From Chthoniobacterales bacterium (GTDB lineage Bacteria > Verrucomicrobiota > Verrucomicrobiia > Chthoniobacterales > JAATET01): a stretch of 57,506 nt of DNA. A program made the translations under genes and the position numbers. Shown piece after piece: positions 27,176 to 34,728 of the stretch. Each line of letters opens with the position of its first letter. The first letter of the stretch is position 1. The notes below the pieces were generated by a model. The model saw only the letters and a program-made list of their open reading frames with translations. It did not search any database and was not told the origin of the DNA. The stretch spans positions 1 to 57,506 of the forward strand of contig DATCRI010000066.1 in assembly GCA_036569045.1 (NCBI GenBank), in the 5' to 3' direction.

Positions 27176-27730
27176 ATGAAATCGCTTCCCTTGCTCGCGC
27201 TCGCCGCCACCCTTACTTTTCCATTTATGAGGACATCCGCCGCCGACCTTCCTGCCACCGTTTCCGTGCGTCTCGTCGAAGCCGATGGCGATCCCGGTCC
27301 GGTCCAGACCGTGCCGACCGTCACGAAGACCGATGCCGAGTGGAAAGCGCAGCTCGGCGCCGAGGCCTTTCAGGTGCTGCGCGCGCAGGGCACCGAGCGT
27401 CCCTTCTGCGGCACGCTGCTGAACAACAAGAAGGAGGGCGTGTATTTCTGCGCCGGCTGCGATCTGCCGCTCTTCACGTCGCGGAACAAATTCGATTCCG
27501 GCACGGGCTGGCCGAGTTTCTTCGCGCCCTTTGCGAAGGAAAACGTCACCGAGCTCAGCGACCGCAGCTACGGCATGGTGCGCACGGAAATCCTCTGCGC
27601 GCGCTGCGGCGGGCATCTCGGCCACGTGTTTGACGACGGTCCCGCGCCGACCGGCCTGCGCTATTGCCTGAACTCCGTCTCGCTGAAATTCCGCAGCTTC
27701 GACGAGATCAAGGCGGCCGTTCACCAGTAG
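27176..27730 (+). CDS. msrB: Exported peptide-methionine (R)-S-oxide reductase
   Basis: MsrB repairs R-methionine sulfoxide in proteins. The start at ATG 27176 gives a signal peptide ([18 protein letters not shown], cleavage near TSAAD), so this copy acts in the periplasm or outside. Zinc ligands are the pairs Cys92/Cys95 (CAGC) and Cys141/Cys144 (CARC). The catalytic Cys164 lies in [23 protein letters not shown] and [12 protein letters not shown] are standard MsrB blocks. No MsrA domain is fused. It converges with and overlaps the next gene by 10 bases. The electron donor for a periplasmic MsrB is not evident in the window. Confidence 0.93.
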   Translation: MKSLPLLALAATLTFPFMRTSAADLPATVSVRLVEADGDPGPVQTVPTVTKTDAEWKAQLGAEAFQVLRAQGTERPFCGTLLNNKKEGVYFCAGCDLPLFTSRNKFDSGTGWPSFFAPFAKENVTELSDRSYGMVRTEILCARCGGHLGHVFDDGPAPTGLRYCLNSVSLKFRSFDEIKAAVHQ

Positions 27731-28428
27731 GCGGCCTCGCGCCGGATGAAGGCGTTCAGCCGCGGCAGCCACGGGGCGTCGCGGCGAACGGCAAACGCGA
27801 CGAACTCCGGTGGCGCGCCGCCATGGACGTCGATCGCCGCCAGCTCCGGATGAACCGCCAGGTGGTGCTGCGCGCTAAGGTCGCCGGTGCCGACGGCGTC
27901 GACCTGGCCCGCGCGCAACGCGGTGATTCCCGTCTCCAGCGTCGCGCACGAGACGAGTTCCGCCGCCGGCGGCTTCTGCGCAACCGCATGTCGATCGGCG
28001 GCCGAGCCGGCCACGGCGGCGATTCGCCGGCCAGAAAGGTCGGCCATGCTTTTCAGGTGGGGACGGTCCGTTTCCCGGATCAGCAGCGTGCGGCGGACGC
28101 TCGCGTAGGGATGGGTCCAGGCGATGCCGTCCGCTTCGCTTCCGCGCCGCAGCGAGATTCCGCTCGCGGCCAGATCGATCCCGTCAGCCGCCGGGCGTTC
28201 CCACAATCGGTCGAACGGGAAGAATTCTACCGCCAACGCCAGACCCTCGGCGCCCGCGAACCGCTCCAGGAAAGCGATATCCCGCCCCCGGGGGCGATCA
28301 TGGTCCTGCCAGGCAAACGGCGCGAAGCCGGCGAACGCGGCCACGCGCAGCGTGGGGCGAGGAATGCCTCGTCGCCGGGAGCGAACGAGGCTTTCTGAGT
28401 TCGGAAAACGCGGGATCACCAGAGACAT
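27721..28428 (-). CDS. Family 3 solute-binding-like protein without signal peptide, 235 aa
   Basis: From about residue 25 the sequence follows the SBP_bac_3 pattern: [70 protein letters not shown] and [21 protein letters not shown]. These domains bind amino acids or related small molecules for ABC importers. Two oddities: the N-terminus ([20 protein letters not shown]) is not a convincing signal peptide, and no permease or ATPase gene is nearby. The protein could be an orphan binding protein, a cytosolic sensor-like relative, or have a misjudged start. The gene overlaps msrB's 3' end by 10 bases on the opposite strand. Confidence 0.68.
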   Translation of the reverse strand: MSLVIPRFPNSESLVRSRRRGIPRPTLRVAAFAGFAPFAWQDHDRPRGRDIAFLERFAGAEGLALAVEFFPFDRLWERPAADGIDLAASGISLRRGSEADGIAWTHPYASVRRTLLIRETDRPHLKSMADLSGRRIAAVAGSAADRHAVAQKPPAAELVSCATLETGITALRAGQVDAVGTGDLSAQHHLAVHPELAAIDVHGGAPPEFVAFAVRRDAPWLPRLNAFIRREAAYW

Positions 28429-28429
28429 G

Positions 28430-28454
28430 AAATACGATCAACTTAGTCGTATTT
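28430..28454. promoter_or_regulatory. Inverted repeat abutting the start of the solute-binding-like gene
   Basis: AAATACGA and TCGTATTT form a perfect 8-bp inverted repeat around a 9-base spacer, ending one base before the ATG (read on the minus strand) of the 27721-28428 gene. The stretch is AT-rich compared with its surroundings. It could be an operator for a dimeric regulator or a hairpin controlling translation; the lack of a visible Shine-Dalgarno there fits either. Confidence 0.35.
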
Positions 28455-28491
28455 AAAAGCAGCCCTGAGGCAAGTGCACGCAGAAGCCCTG

Positions 28492-28959
28492 TCATAGGCG
28501 GTTGGCCGGAGTCCGCACGTAGCGGCGGATTTCCATGTTGCCGTCCTCGTGGAGCGTCTCGGCGAGGGTGAAATCCGCCTCGAACGCAGGAAAAAACGTG
28601 TCCGCAGGCGGGGTGAGTTTCACGAGCGTGAGGAGGAGTTCTTCGCAGCGCGGCAGCAGCTCGCGGTAGATTTCCGCGCCGCCGATCACGAAGAGTTTCC
28701 GGCCGTCGGTCGGCTCGGCGATGTCGTCGAGGCTGGCAAGGTGACGGACGCCGGGCACGTCGAGCGGCCTGCGCGAGAGCACGAGATTCTCGCGGCCGGG
28801 CAGCGGCTTGCCGAGCGAGTCGAACGTCTTGCGGCCCATGAGGATCGCGTGGCCGAGCGTTGTGCGCTTGAAGAATTTCAGGTCGGCGGAGAGGTGCCAG
28901 GGAATGCGGCCTTCGTGGCCGATGGCGCGATTGAGCGCCATCGCGGCGATGGCGATCAT
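28492..28959 (-). CDS. folA: Dihydrofolate reductase
   Basis: FolA reduces dihydrofolate to tetrahydrofolate with NADPH, regenerating the cofactor consumed by thymidylate synthase. Start chosen at ATG 28959, overlapping the thyA stop (ATGA). Family blocks are [20 protein letters not shown] with the substrate-binding acidic/Trp region, [32 protein letters not shown] and DTFFPAF. The 155-residue length is typical. The acidic active-site residue is in the DLKFFKRTT helix region ([10 protein letters not shown]). Coupling to thyA is the classical arrangement, so the pair is surely one operon. Confidence 0.95.
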   Translation of the reverse strand: MIAIAAMALNRAIGHEGRIPWHLSADLKFFKRTTLGHAILMGRKTFDSLGKPLPGRENLVLSRRPLDVPGVRHLASLDDIAEPTDGRKLFVIGGAEIYRELLPRCEELLLTLVKLTPPADTFFPAFEADFTLAETLHEDGNMEIRRYVRTPANRL

Positions 28960-29750
28960 ACCGAGATGGGCGCCTTGATGGCGGGATGCGGGTCGTAGCC
29001 CTCGATGGCGATGTCCTCGAAGCGGAAGTCGTGAATGTTCGTCACGGCCGGGTTCAGCCGGAGCGTGGGCAGCGGGCGGAAGTCGCGCGCGAGCTGCTCG
29101 CGGGCCTGCTCGAGGTGATTCGTGTAGAGGTGAAGGTCGCCGAAGGTGTGGACGAAATCGCCGGGGCGCAGCCCGCAGACCTGGGCGACCATCGCGGTGA
29201 GCAGCGCATAGCTGGCGATGTTGAACGGCACGCCGAGGAAGAGATCCGCGCTGCGCTGGTAGAGCTGGCAGCTGAGCTCGCCGTCCTGCACGAAGAACTG
29301 GAACATCGCGTGACAGGGCGTGAGCGCCATCTGCTCGAGCTCGCCGGGATTCCACGCATTCACGATGAGGCGGCGGCTGTCGGGCGTGGCCTTGATCTGC
29401 TCGATGACGCGGTCGATCTGGTGGATCGAGCGGCCGTCCGGCGCGCGCCAGTCGCACCATTGCGCGCCGTAGATGCGACCGAGGTCACCGTTTTCATCCG
29501 CCCACTCGTCCCAGATCGTGACCTTGTTCTCGTGGAGATACGCGACGTTCGTTTCGCCGCGGAGGAACCAGAGGAGCTCGTGAATGATCGAGCGCGTGTG
29601 GAGTTTCTTCGTCGTCAGCAGCGGAAAATGCGTGCGCAGATCGAAGCGCTCCTGCGCGCCGAAGACGGAGATCGTGCCGGTGCCGGTGCGGTCGGTTTTC
29701 GGCCGGCCGTGCTCGAGCACGAGGCGCAGGAGGCGGTGGTATTGCTGCAT
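28956..29750 (-). CDS. thyA: Thymidylate synthase
   Basis: ThyA methylates dUMP to dTMP using methylenetetrahydrofolate, in the cytosol. The protein is 264 residues, the same length as the E. coli enzyme, with the catalytic cysteine at position 146 ([14 protein letters not shown]), also as in E. coli. Other invariant blocks are [37 protein letters not shown] and [11 protein letters not shown]. Near the C-terminus are [21 protein letters not shown]-type residues. It overlaps folA by ATGA. Divergent from the metallo-hydrolase gene across 68 bases that must hold both promoters. Confidence 0.97.
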   Translation of the reverse strand: MQQYHRLLRLVLEHGRPKTDRTGTGTISVFGAQERFDLRTHFPLLTTKKLHTRSIIHELLWFLRGETNVAYLHENKVTIWDEWADENGDLGRIYGAQWCDWRAPDGRSIHQIDRVIEQIKATPDSRRLIVNAWNPGELEQMALTPCHAMFQFFVQDGELSCQLYQRSADLFLGVPFNIASYALLTAMVAQVCGLRPGDFVHTFGDLHLYTNHLEQAREQLARDFRPLPTLRLNPAVTNIHDFRFEDIAIEGYDPHPAIKAPISV

Positions 29751-29818
29751 GCGGAGTCGGGAATCTTTTCACGAGTTCGCATTTTCCTCATCCCAAAAAA
29801 CCGCGTAATTTCGGCGCC

Positions 29819-30616
29819 ATGCTCGAAGTCACCATTCTCGCCAGCGGTAGCGCGGGAAATTCCGCGCTCGTGCGTTGCGGGAATACGCGCATCCTGCTGG
29901 ACGCGGGCCTGAGCGCGCGCCGGCTGGGCGAGCGGCTCGCGGCGTGCGGGGTGGACCCCTGCGCGCTCGATGGCATCGTGCTCACGCACGAGCATGGCGA
30001 CCACACGGCGGCGCTGCGGGTGCTCTGCGCGAAGCGGGAGATCCCGGTGTATGCGAATCGGATGACCGCCGCGGCGCTGGAGGCGGGATCGATGCGCGAC
30101 CACCGCAACTGGCGCTTTTTCGCGAACGGCGCGGCGTTTTCCGTCGGCGAGCTCACGATCGAGGCGTTCTCCGTGCCGCACGACGCGGTCGATCCGGTCG
30201 GATTCCTCATCCGGAATTCTTCGGCGACGTTTGGCCTGCTCACGGATCTCGGTCACGCCACGCAGATGGTGATCGAGCGGCTGCGCGAGGCGGACGTCCT
30301 GTTCATCGAGACGAACTACGACGAGGATTTGCTCGCCCGGGATACGCGCCGGCCGTGGTCCGTGAAACAGCGGATCAGCTCGCGCCACGGGCATCTTTCC
30401 AATCGCGCCGCGGCCGATGTCGTCGGCGAACTCGCCGCGGGCCGGCTCGCCAGCGTGCTGCTCGGCCACCTCAGTCGGGACTGCAATTCCGCGGATCTCG
30501 CGGTGGCCGCGATCCATGCGCCGCTCGACCGGGTGGGACGTCGCGACGTGCCGGTGTATTGCGCCGGGCAGGAGACGGTGAGCCCGTGCTTCCGCGTCGG
30601 GTCAGCCGGCGTGTGA
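29819..30616 (+). CDS. MBL-fold metallo-hydrolase (YycJ/WalJ-like), 265 aa
   Basis: The sequence opens with the YycJ-type start LEVTILASGSAGNSALVRCG. The metal-binding motif THEHGDH places His57, His59, Asp61 and His62. Further ligand regions are VPHDAVDPVGFLI, GLLTDLGHAT and SSRHGHLSN. The WalJ/YycJ family are metallo-beta-lactamase-fold nucleases implicated in 5'-exonuclease activity and mismatch repair in Firmicutes; activity here is inferred. Length is normal and there is no signal peptide. The 3' end overlaps the converging DUF2752 gene by 15 bases. Confidence 0.88.
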   Translation: MLEVTILASGSAGNSALVRCGNTRILLDAGLSARRLGERLAACGVDPCALDGIVLTHEHGDHTAALRVLCAKREIPVYANRMTAAALEAGSMRDHRNWRFFANGAAFSVGELTIEAFSVPHDAVDPVGFLIRNSSATFGLLTDLGHATQMVIERLREADVLFIETNYDEDLLARDTRRPWSVKQRISSRHGHLSNRAAADVVGELAAGRLASVLLGHLSRDCNSADLAVAAIHAPLDRVGRRDVPVYCAGQETVSPCFRVGSAGV

Positions 30617-31027
30617 GAAGCGGACGATGAGATAGATCCAGTTTGCGGCGGCGACGAGGAAGACGGCGAGCCGGAGGGTCAGCGCCTCGGGCGGAGTGAG
30701 GGCTTCCAGGCGAATCCGCGGCAGGCGCAGGCTGGTGACGATCGCCGCGTAGATCGCGAACAGACCGGCGACCAGCACACCGGCGAAGACCAGAGGATTC
30801 CAGCCGAGCGCGTTGACGACCTGGCCGGCAAGCAGGCTGCGCACGCAGCGCGTGCCCCCACAGGTGAGGCATGGCAGCCCGGTGATCGCGTGGAACGCGC
30901 AGGCGGGCGTCGGCAGGGCGAGCACCAGCCAGAGGATGGCGAACCCGCTGCTGGAGACGAGCACGGCGAGCGCGACGAGCTCGCCGTCGCACCCTCGTTC
31001 CGCCGGTTGCCGCAGCGTGAGGCGCAT
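30602..31027 (-). CDS. DUF2752 membrane protein, 141 aa
   Basis: Three membrane segments are visible (AVLVSSSGFAILWLVLALP, VVNALGWNPLVFAGVLVAG, LRLAVFLVAAANWIYLIV). Between the first two is the DUF2752 signature CAFHAITGLPCLTCGGTRCVRSLLAG, cited here in parts: the Cys-x-x-Cys-Gly-Gly-Thr-Arg core is the family hallmark. The function of DUF2752 is unknown; the cysteine motif suggests metal binding or redox. It starts 12 bases after the GYF/Yip1 membrane-protein stop, so the two are probably one transcript. That pairing recurs in this phylum, to my recollection. Confidence 0.82.
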   Translation of the reverse strand: MRLTLRQPAERGCDGELVALAVLVSSSGFAILWLVLALPTPACAFHAITGLPCLTCGGTRCVRSLLAGQVVNALGWNPLVFAGVLVAGLFAIYAAIVTSLRLPRIRLEALTPPEALTLRLAVFLVAAANWIYLIVRFSHAG

Positions 31028-31039
31028 CGCCCGTCGGGA

Positions 31040-31903
31040 TTAGCGCGCCGCCTGGCTCATCGCCGGGATGGCGGCCGCCAGCGCGACGGCGGCAAACATC
31101 AGGCCGCAGCACAGGGCCATCGGCAAAAGCACGGCGGCAATGGCTTTTCCGGTCGACGTGCCGTGCACTTCGCGGAAGCCGATCACAAGGAGGTAGAGAT
31201 TCCAGGCCGCCTGCACGAGGCTGCCGCAAATCGGCAGAAGAAGCAGGACGGAGGTGGAGCCGTTTGCGTAGCAGATCACGCGAAAGGTGGCCTCGTAGGA
31301 TTTCGGCGCGGCGCCGACGAGCATCAGCGCGACGTGGAAGATCCCGGCGCTGACGAAGGAGCCCAGGGCGATGATCAACGGCATGCAAACCATCAGGCCG
31401 ATGAAAATGCCGGTCATGATGGCCGGCGTGACGTCGGGGGAGGCATTTGCCGCCTTCGGGCCGACCAGTTCGAAGACGAGCTGGTAAATGATGGAGACGA
31501 TGCCGCAGAGGCTGCCGAGGATGACGAGGAAGGTGAGGGGCTTTCCAAAGCCGCCGGTCGTGGGCATGCCGGCGAAGGTGGCCTGCGGAGCCCCGAGCAC
31601 CTCGCGCACCGTCTCGTAGAGGCGAGTGAAGAGGCTCGCTGCGGGGTCGCGTTCCCAGGCCGGAGCGACGGGCGCGGCGACGGGCAGCTCGGTGAGCGGC
31701 GTGCCCGGGGCGATCGTGGGCGGAGCGACTTCCTCCGGGGCCGGCAGGTCGGTGAACGTCTCGAGCGGCTGCCAGCTTTCCATGCCTTCGCGCCAGGCAA
31801 GATCGGTCGGAAGGAAGCGGCCGCTGCGGAGGCCTTCGGAGACGGCTTCGGGCGTGAATTGACCCAGGCTCTGCCGATCGCGGTTGATGTGGATCTTGCT
31901 CAT
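31040..31903 (-). CDS. GYF-domain/Yip1-like membrane protein, 287 aa
   Basis: Residues ~1-55 form a GYF_2-type domain (IHINRDRQSLGQFTPEAV, then FLPTDLAWREGMESWQPL), a module thought to bind proline-rich peptides at the cytosolic face. A Pro-rich linker follows to about residue 90. The rest resembles Yip1-family membrane proteins, with amphipathic FTRLYETVREVLGAPQATF and five membrane helices from about residue 110 (TFLVILGSLCGIVSIIYQL ... MALCCGLMFAAVALAAAIP). GYF-Yip1 fusions are common in bacteria with complex membranes; a role in membrane organisation is speculative. Upstream of DUF2752, and divergent from the thioredoxin-fold gene. Confidence 0.8.
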   Translation of the reverse strand: MSKIHINRDRQSLGQFTPEAVSEGLRSGRFLPTDLAWREGMESWQPLETFTDLPAPEEVAPPTIAPGTPLTELPVAAPVAPAWERDPAASLFTRLYETVREVLGAPQATFAGMPTTGGFGKPLTFLVILGSLCGIVSIIYQLVFELVGPKAANASPDVTPAIMTGIFIGLMVCMPLIIALGSFVSAGIFHVALMLVGAAPKSYEATFRVICYANGSTSVLLLLPICGSLVQAAWNLYLLVIGFREVHGTSTGKAIAAVLLPMALCCGLMFAAVALAAAIPAMSQAAR

Positions 31904-31981
31904 GCACCGCTGCTAGCCAATGCGCGCCACCGGGTCAAACCCCCATTGATATTCGCGGCCATCACGGACAACATTCCTCCC

Positions 31982-32530
31982 ATGCCCACCATCGCCTCCG
32001 ACTCGATGCCCGCCGGCACGCCGGCTCCCGATTTCTCGCTGCCCGACGTTGTGACCGGGCGGACCGTTTCGCTCGCGGACTTCGCGGGGCGTCCCGCGCT
32101 GCTGGTGATGTTCATCTGCGCGCACTGCCCGTATGTCGTGCACGTGCGCGCCGAGCTGGTGCGCCTCGCCCGGGCGTTTCCGCTGGCGGGATTCGTCGCA
32201 ATTTCGTCGAACGACGCCGTCCAGTATCCCGGTGACGCGCCGGAAAAACTCCGCGAGATGGCTGTGGAATGCGGGTTCCCCTTCCCGATGCTCTACGACG
32301 AGTCGCAGGAGGTCGCCCGCGCCTACACGGCAGCCTGCACGCCGGATTTCTTCCTGTTCGATCGGGACCAGAAACTCGCCTACCGGGGGCGTCTCGACGA
32401 CAGCACGCCCGGTAACGGGAAACTCGTCACCGGCGCGGATTTGCGCGTCGCACTCGAGTTTGTGCTGGCTGGCAAGCCGGGTCCGCAGGTGCAGGCGCCG
32501 AGTCTCGGCTGCTCGATCAAGTGGAAGTGA
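31982..32530 (+). CDS. Thioredoxin-fold protein, AhpC/TSA PRX-like1 type, 182 aa
   Basis: Start at ATG 31982; the protein begins directly with the redoxin pattern GTPAPDFSLPDVVTGRTVSLADFAG. The reactive site is Cys46-Ala-His-Cys49 in LLVMFICAHCPYVVHVR, characteristic of the PRX-like1 subgroup, where an N/A-H-C-P motif replaces the classic peroxiredoxin site. FPMLYDESQEVARAYTAACTPDFFLFD follows as expected for the fold (cis-Pro region TPDFFLF). No signal peptide, so a cytosolic thiol oxidoreductase or peroxidase is expected. Ends one base before the converging D,D-carboxypeptidase gene. Confidence 0.88.
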   Translation: MPTIASDSMPAGTPAPDFSLPDVVTGRTVSLADFAGRPALLVMFICAHCPYVVHVRAELVRLARAFPLAGFVAISSNDAVQYPGDAPEKLREMAVECGFPFPMLYDESQEVARAYTAACTPDFFLFDRDQKLAYRGRLDDSTPGNGKLVTGADLRVALEFVLAGKPGPQVQAPSLGCSIKWK

Positions 32531-32531
32531 G

Positions 32532-33440
32532 TCAGTGCGTCGCCGCCCAGGAGAGCATGCGCGCGGCGTCGTCGAAGATGTAGCTCGTCTTGCTGCCAAG
32601 CTGCACGACGATGAAGTGCCGGCCGCCGATGGTCGCACTGGTGACGAGGCAACGGCCCGCGGCGTTGGTAAAGCCGGTCTTCATGCCGTCCACGCCGGGA
32701 CAGACGCCGAGCAGCTTGTTCGTGCTCTTGAGATACGAGCTCCGGCCGCTGTTGAACTGAAAGTTGTAACCGGGCATCCGCATGATCGCGCGCAGCTCGG
32801 GGTGGCGGTAGGCGCGATAAGCGATGCGTGCCATGTCCCGGGCGGTGGAATATTGCGGGGCCGGCAGGCCGTTCGGATTCACGAAATGGCTCGAGAGCGC
32901 ACCCATCGACGCAGCGCGGGCATTCATCACGGCGGCAAAGGCCGCGACGCTGCCGGCATTGTCGCGGCCGAGTGCGACGGCGGCATCGTTGCAGCTATGG
33001 ACGAGCAGGGCCGAGAGAAGCTGGCGGCGCGAGTAAACCTGGCCGGGACGGAAGCCGACCTTCGTGGGCTCGACGAAGGTATCGATCGACTGGATCACCA
33101 CGGGGCCATCGAGATTGCCTGCCTCCGCGACGATCAATGCGGTGAGCAGTTTCTGCGTGCTGGCGACCTGCCGGATGGAGTCCGCATTCTTCTGGAAGAG
33201 GGTGCGACCGGAGTCTGCGTCGATCACGATGGCCGATTTCGCGTAGATCGCGGGAGCGCTGCCGGGCCAGAGGATGGGGGCGCCGGTGGGAGCGTTGGCG
33301 ACGCCCGAAACGGGCTCCGCCGGCGTCCCGGTGCTGCGCAGAACGACGCCGGGACTCGGGCGCTGTTCCTGCTCGACGACCGAGCAACCTGCCAGAGCCA
33401 CCACGCCGACCAACCCACTGAAGCGAATCCAAGACCTCAT
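32532..33440 (-). CDS. D-alanyl-D-alanine carboxypeptidase lipoprotein (peptidase S11), 302 aa
   Basis: A lipobox (VALAGC, Cys19) predicts a membrane-anchored lipoprotein, unusual because PBP5-type enzymes normally attach by a C-terminal helix, absent here. All three penicillin-binding motifs are present: SxxK at Ser94-Thr-Gln-Lys97, SxN at Ser149-Cys-Asn151, and KTG at 254-256 (GMKTGFTNAAGRC). The enzyme trims the terminal D-Ala of peptidoglycan pentapeptides in the periplasm. It lacks the PBP5 C-terminal beta domain, consistent with its short length. It converges with the thioredoxin-fold gene with a one-base gap. Confidence 0.92.
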   Translation of the reverse strand: MRSWIRFSGLVGVVALAGCSVVEQEQRPSPGVVLRSTGTPAEPVSGVANAPTGAPILWPGSAPAIYAKSAIVIDADSGRTLFQKNADSIRQVASTQKLLTALIVAEAGNLDGPVVIQSIDTFVEPTKVGFRPGQVYSRRQLLSALLVHSCNDAAVALGRDNAGSVAAFAAVMNARAASMGALSSHFVNPNGLPAPQYSTARDMARIAYRAYRHPELRAIMRMPGYNFQFNSGRSSYLKSTNKLLGVCPGVDGMKTGFTNAAGRCLVTSATIGGRHFIVVQLGSKTSYIFDDAARMLSWAATH

Positions 33441-33491
33441 CGACCGCCGCGTTTAACGGAGGCTCGGGCGCGGGGCGAACAAAAAAGGCGG

Positions 33492-33509
33492 CCTGAGCTT
33501 TTGCTCAGG
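33492..33509 (-). terminator. Terminator hairpin overlapping the DUF3008 stop codon
   Basis: CCTGAGC, TTTT, GCTCAGG form a perfect 7-bp stem. On the minus strand it is followed by CCGCCTTTTTTG, a good U-run; on the plus strand by ATTTTTTC. The DUF3008 stop codon (33507-33505) lies inside the stem. Read-through into the carboxypeptidase gene downstream is therefore limited. Confidence 0.7.
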
Positions 33510-33687
33510 ATTTTTTCGGCGGCAGTTTCTTGCGCTTCGTCTTCGCGAGATCCTCGAGCTCCGTTTCCGTCATCGATTGCTCCATCTGCTTCGAGGCGCC
33601 TTTGAGGCGGCTCTTCGGGCTCTCCCCGCGTTTCGCCGCAAGCGCGGCGCCCGCGGCCATCTGCTGTTTTTTCGATTTCGCTGGCAT
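33505..33687 (-). CDS. DUF3008 family small basic protein, 60 aa
   Basis: Start taken at ATG 33687 (MPAKSKKQQMAAGAALAAKR), the family's standard beginning; an ATG five codons upstream is possible but non-conserved. The body contains KGASKQMEQSMTETELEDLA and the ending TKRKKLPPKK, matching DUF3008, a widespread family of ~60-residue basic proteins of unknown role, often annotated as stress-associated. No membrane segment. It is single-gene, with a terminator at its stop, and divergent from tetR, whose operator lies 55 bases upstream of this start. Confidence 0.88.
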   Translation of the reverse strand: MPAKSKKQQMAAGAALAAKRGESPKSRLKGASKQMEQSMTETELEDLAKTKRKKLPPKKS

Positions 33688-33742
33688 GCCGGAAGTTCGC
33701 AATCGCCGGAAACAGCGGCTGCATCCCGATCGGAATTTATAG

Positions 33743-33758
33743 TTGACTGATCAGTCAA
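33743..33758. promoter_or_regulatory. Probable TetR-family operator (autoregulation)
   Basis: TTGACTGATCAGTCAA is a perfect 16-bp palindrome 19 bases before the tetR start. A TTATAG hexamer (33737-33742) directly precedes it and could be the -10 box, so bound repressor would cover the transcription start. Size and symmetry are as expected for a TetR dimer. A related half-site, CAGTCAA, recurs at 34424-34430 before the efflux genes, supporting a common regulator. Confidence 0.6.
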
Positions 33759-33777
33759 AATCCGCGAGAAGGGATTC

Positions 33778-34395
33778 ATGCCACGAATCAGCACGGCCAA
33801 GGAGCGACTCACCGACGCGGCTCTCGCGATGATGTGGGAGAATAGCTACGGCGCGACGTCGGTCGATGCGATTTGCGAGCGGGCGAATGTGAAGAAGGGC
33901 AGCTTTTATTACTTCTTCAAGTCGAAGGCCGAGCTCGCCGCGGCGGCTCTGGAAGCGGACTGGAAACGGCATCAGCCAGATCTCGACGCCACGTTTTCGC
34001 CGACAGTTCCGCCGCTCGAGCGATTCCGTATCAGTCACGAGAAATGCGTGGCGTTTCTCGAGGAAAAACAGAGAGAAATGGGCGCTGTGCTCGGCTGCCC
34101 GCTCTTCACGGTGGGCAGCGAAGTCTGCTGCTCGGAGGAGACGGCGCTTCGCGATACCGTGCAGCGGATCCTTGATCGAAAAATCTGCTATTACGAATCG
34201 GCGATCCGCGATGCGCATGCCCAGGGGCTGATTCACGCGCCGGATGCGAAAGCCAAGGCCCGGGCGCTCTTTGCGCTCATCGAGGGCGCCCTCACCCACT
34301 CGCGCATTCAGAACAGCCTCGAGCCGCTGCGGGAATCCTACGGCACCGCCATGGAACTTCTCGGCGTGAAGGCTTCCGAAACCGTCCCTGGCTAA
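33778..34395 (+). CDS. TetR/AcrR family transcriptional regulator, 205 aa
   Basis: The N-terminal helix-turn-helix is classic: RLTDAALAMMWENSYGATSV, then IDAICERANVKKGSFYYFFKSKAEL (the region around residues 25-55), with YYFFKSKAEL as the recognition-helix end. The C-terminal ligand domain contains GAVLGCPLFTVGSEVC, a pattern of TetR_C subfamilies near RND pumps. Shine-Dalgarno-like GAGAAGGG precedes the ATG. It is transcribed in the same direction as the efflux genes, with palindromic sites before both it and them. Role: repressor of the RND pump operon, released by a pump substrate; the inducer is unknown. Confidence 0.9.
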   Translation: MPRISTAKERLTDAALAMMWENSYGATSVDAICERANVKKGSFYYFFKSKAELAAAALEADWKRHQPDLDATFSPTVPPLERFRISHEKCVAFLEEKQREMGAVLGCPLFTVGSEVCCSEETALRDTVQRILDRKICYYESAIRDAHAQGLIHAPDAKAKARALFALIEGALTHSRIQNSLEPLRESYGTAMELLGVKASETVPG

Positions 34396-34401
34396 AAAAT
34401 T

Positions 34402-34431
34402 TTGCCCAATTTCATAGACGACCAGTCAAAT
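34402..34431 (+). promoter_or_regulatory. Candidate promoter and second TetR site for the efflux operon
   Basis: TTGCCC (34402-34407) and TCAAAT (34426-34431) are spaced 18 bases. Between and overlapping them lies TAGACGACCAGTCAAA (34415-34430), whose CAGTCAA half matches the palindrome before tetR; the other half is weaker and the spacing is one base shorter. A repressor here would block the polymerase. The next ATG is 34450. Confidence 0.4.
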
Positions 34432-34449
34432 ACTAGACCTGAACGAGTT

Positions 34450-34695
34450 ATGAACGATGCCTGCCACCACAAGTCTGCTCCCGGCGCCAGCTCACGGCTG
34501 ATCCGCGCCATCGCGGAGACGAAAGCCCGTTTGCGCGCCCGCTACGAAAAGCTGTTTCCGGGTCGGGAATCCCACATCGAGGCCATTCTCGAGCTCGCCG
34601 AATCCGCCGCGTGGTGCACGCCCTTCCCTCACCTCTTCCTGCCCGATCTGGCCGAGGTCCAGATCGCCGGCTTGAGCCCTGTGCCGGCCGCCTGA
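34450..34695 (+). CDS. Small hypothetical protein inside the efflux operon, 81 aa
   Basis: Start at ATG 34450, just after the putative operator and promoter. The protein has a helical, basic middle (SSRLIRAIAETKARLRARYE), then KLFPGRESHIEAILELAESAAW and a hydrophobic end (FPHLFLPDLAEVQIAGLSPV). There is no signal peptide or membrane segment and no recognised domain. It lies 33 bases before the membrane-fusion protein gene and would be the first cistron controlled by the TetR site. Its codon pattern looks like that of real genes here. It could be an operon-specific accessory, or a leader peptide with regulatory function. Confidence 0.6.
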   Translation: MNDACHHKSAPGASSRLIRAIAETKARLRARYEKLFPGRESHIEAILELAESAAWCTPFPHLFLPDLAEVQIAGLSPVPAA

Positions 34696-34728
34696 GTGTC
34701 CTCATCCATCCCTTTCAAACGTCGAACC

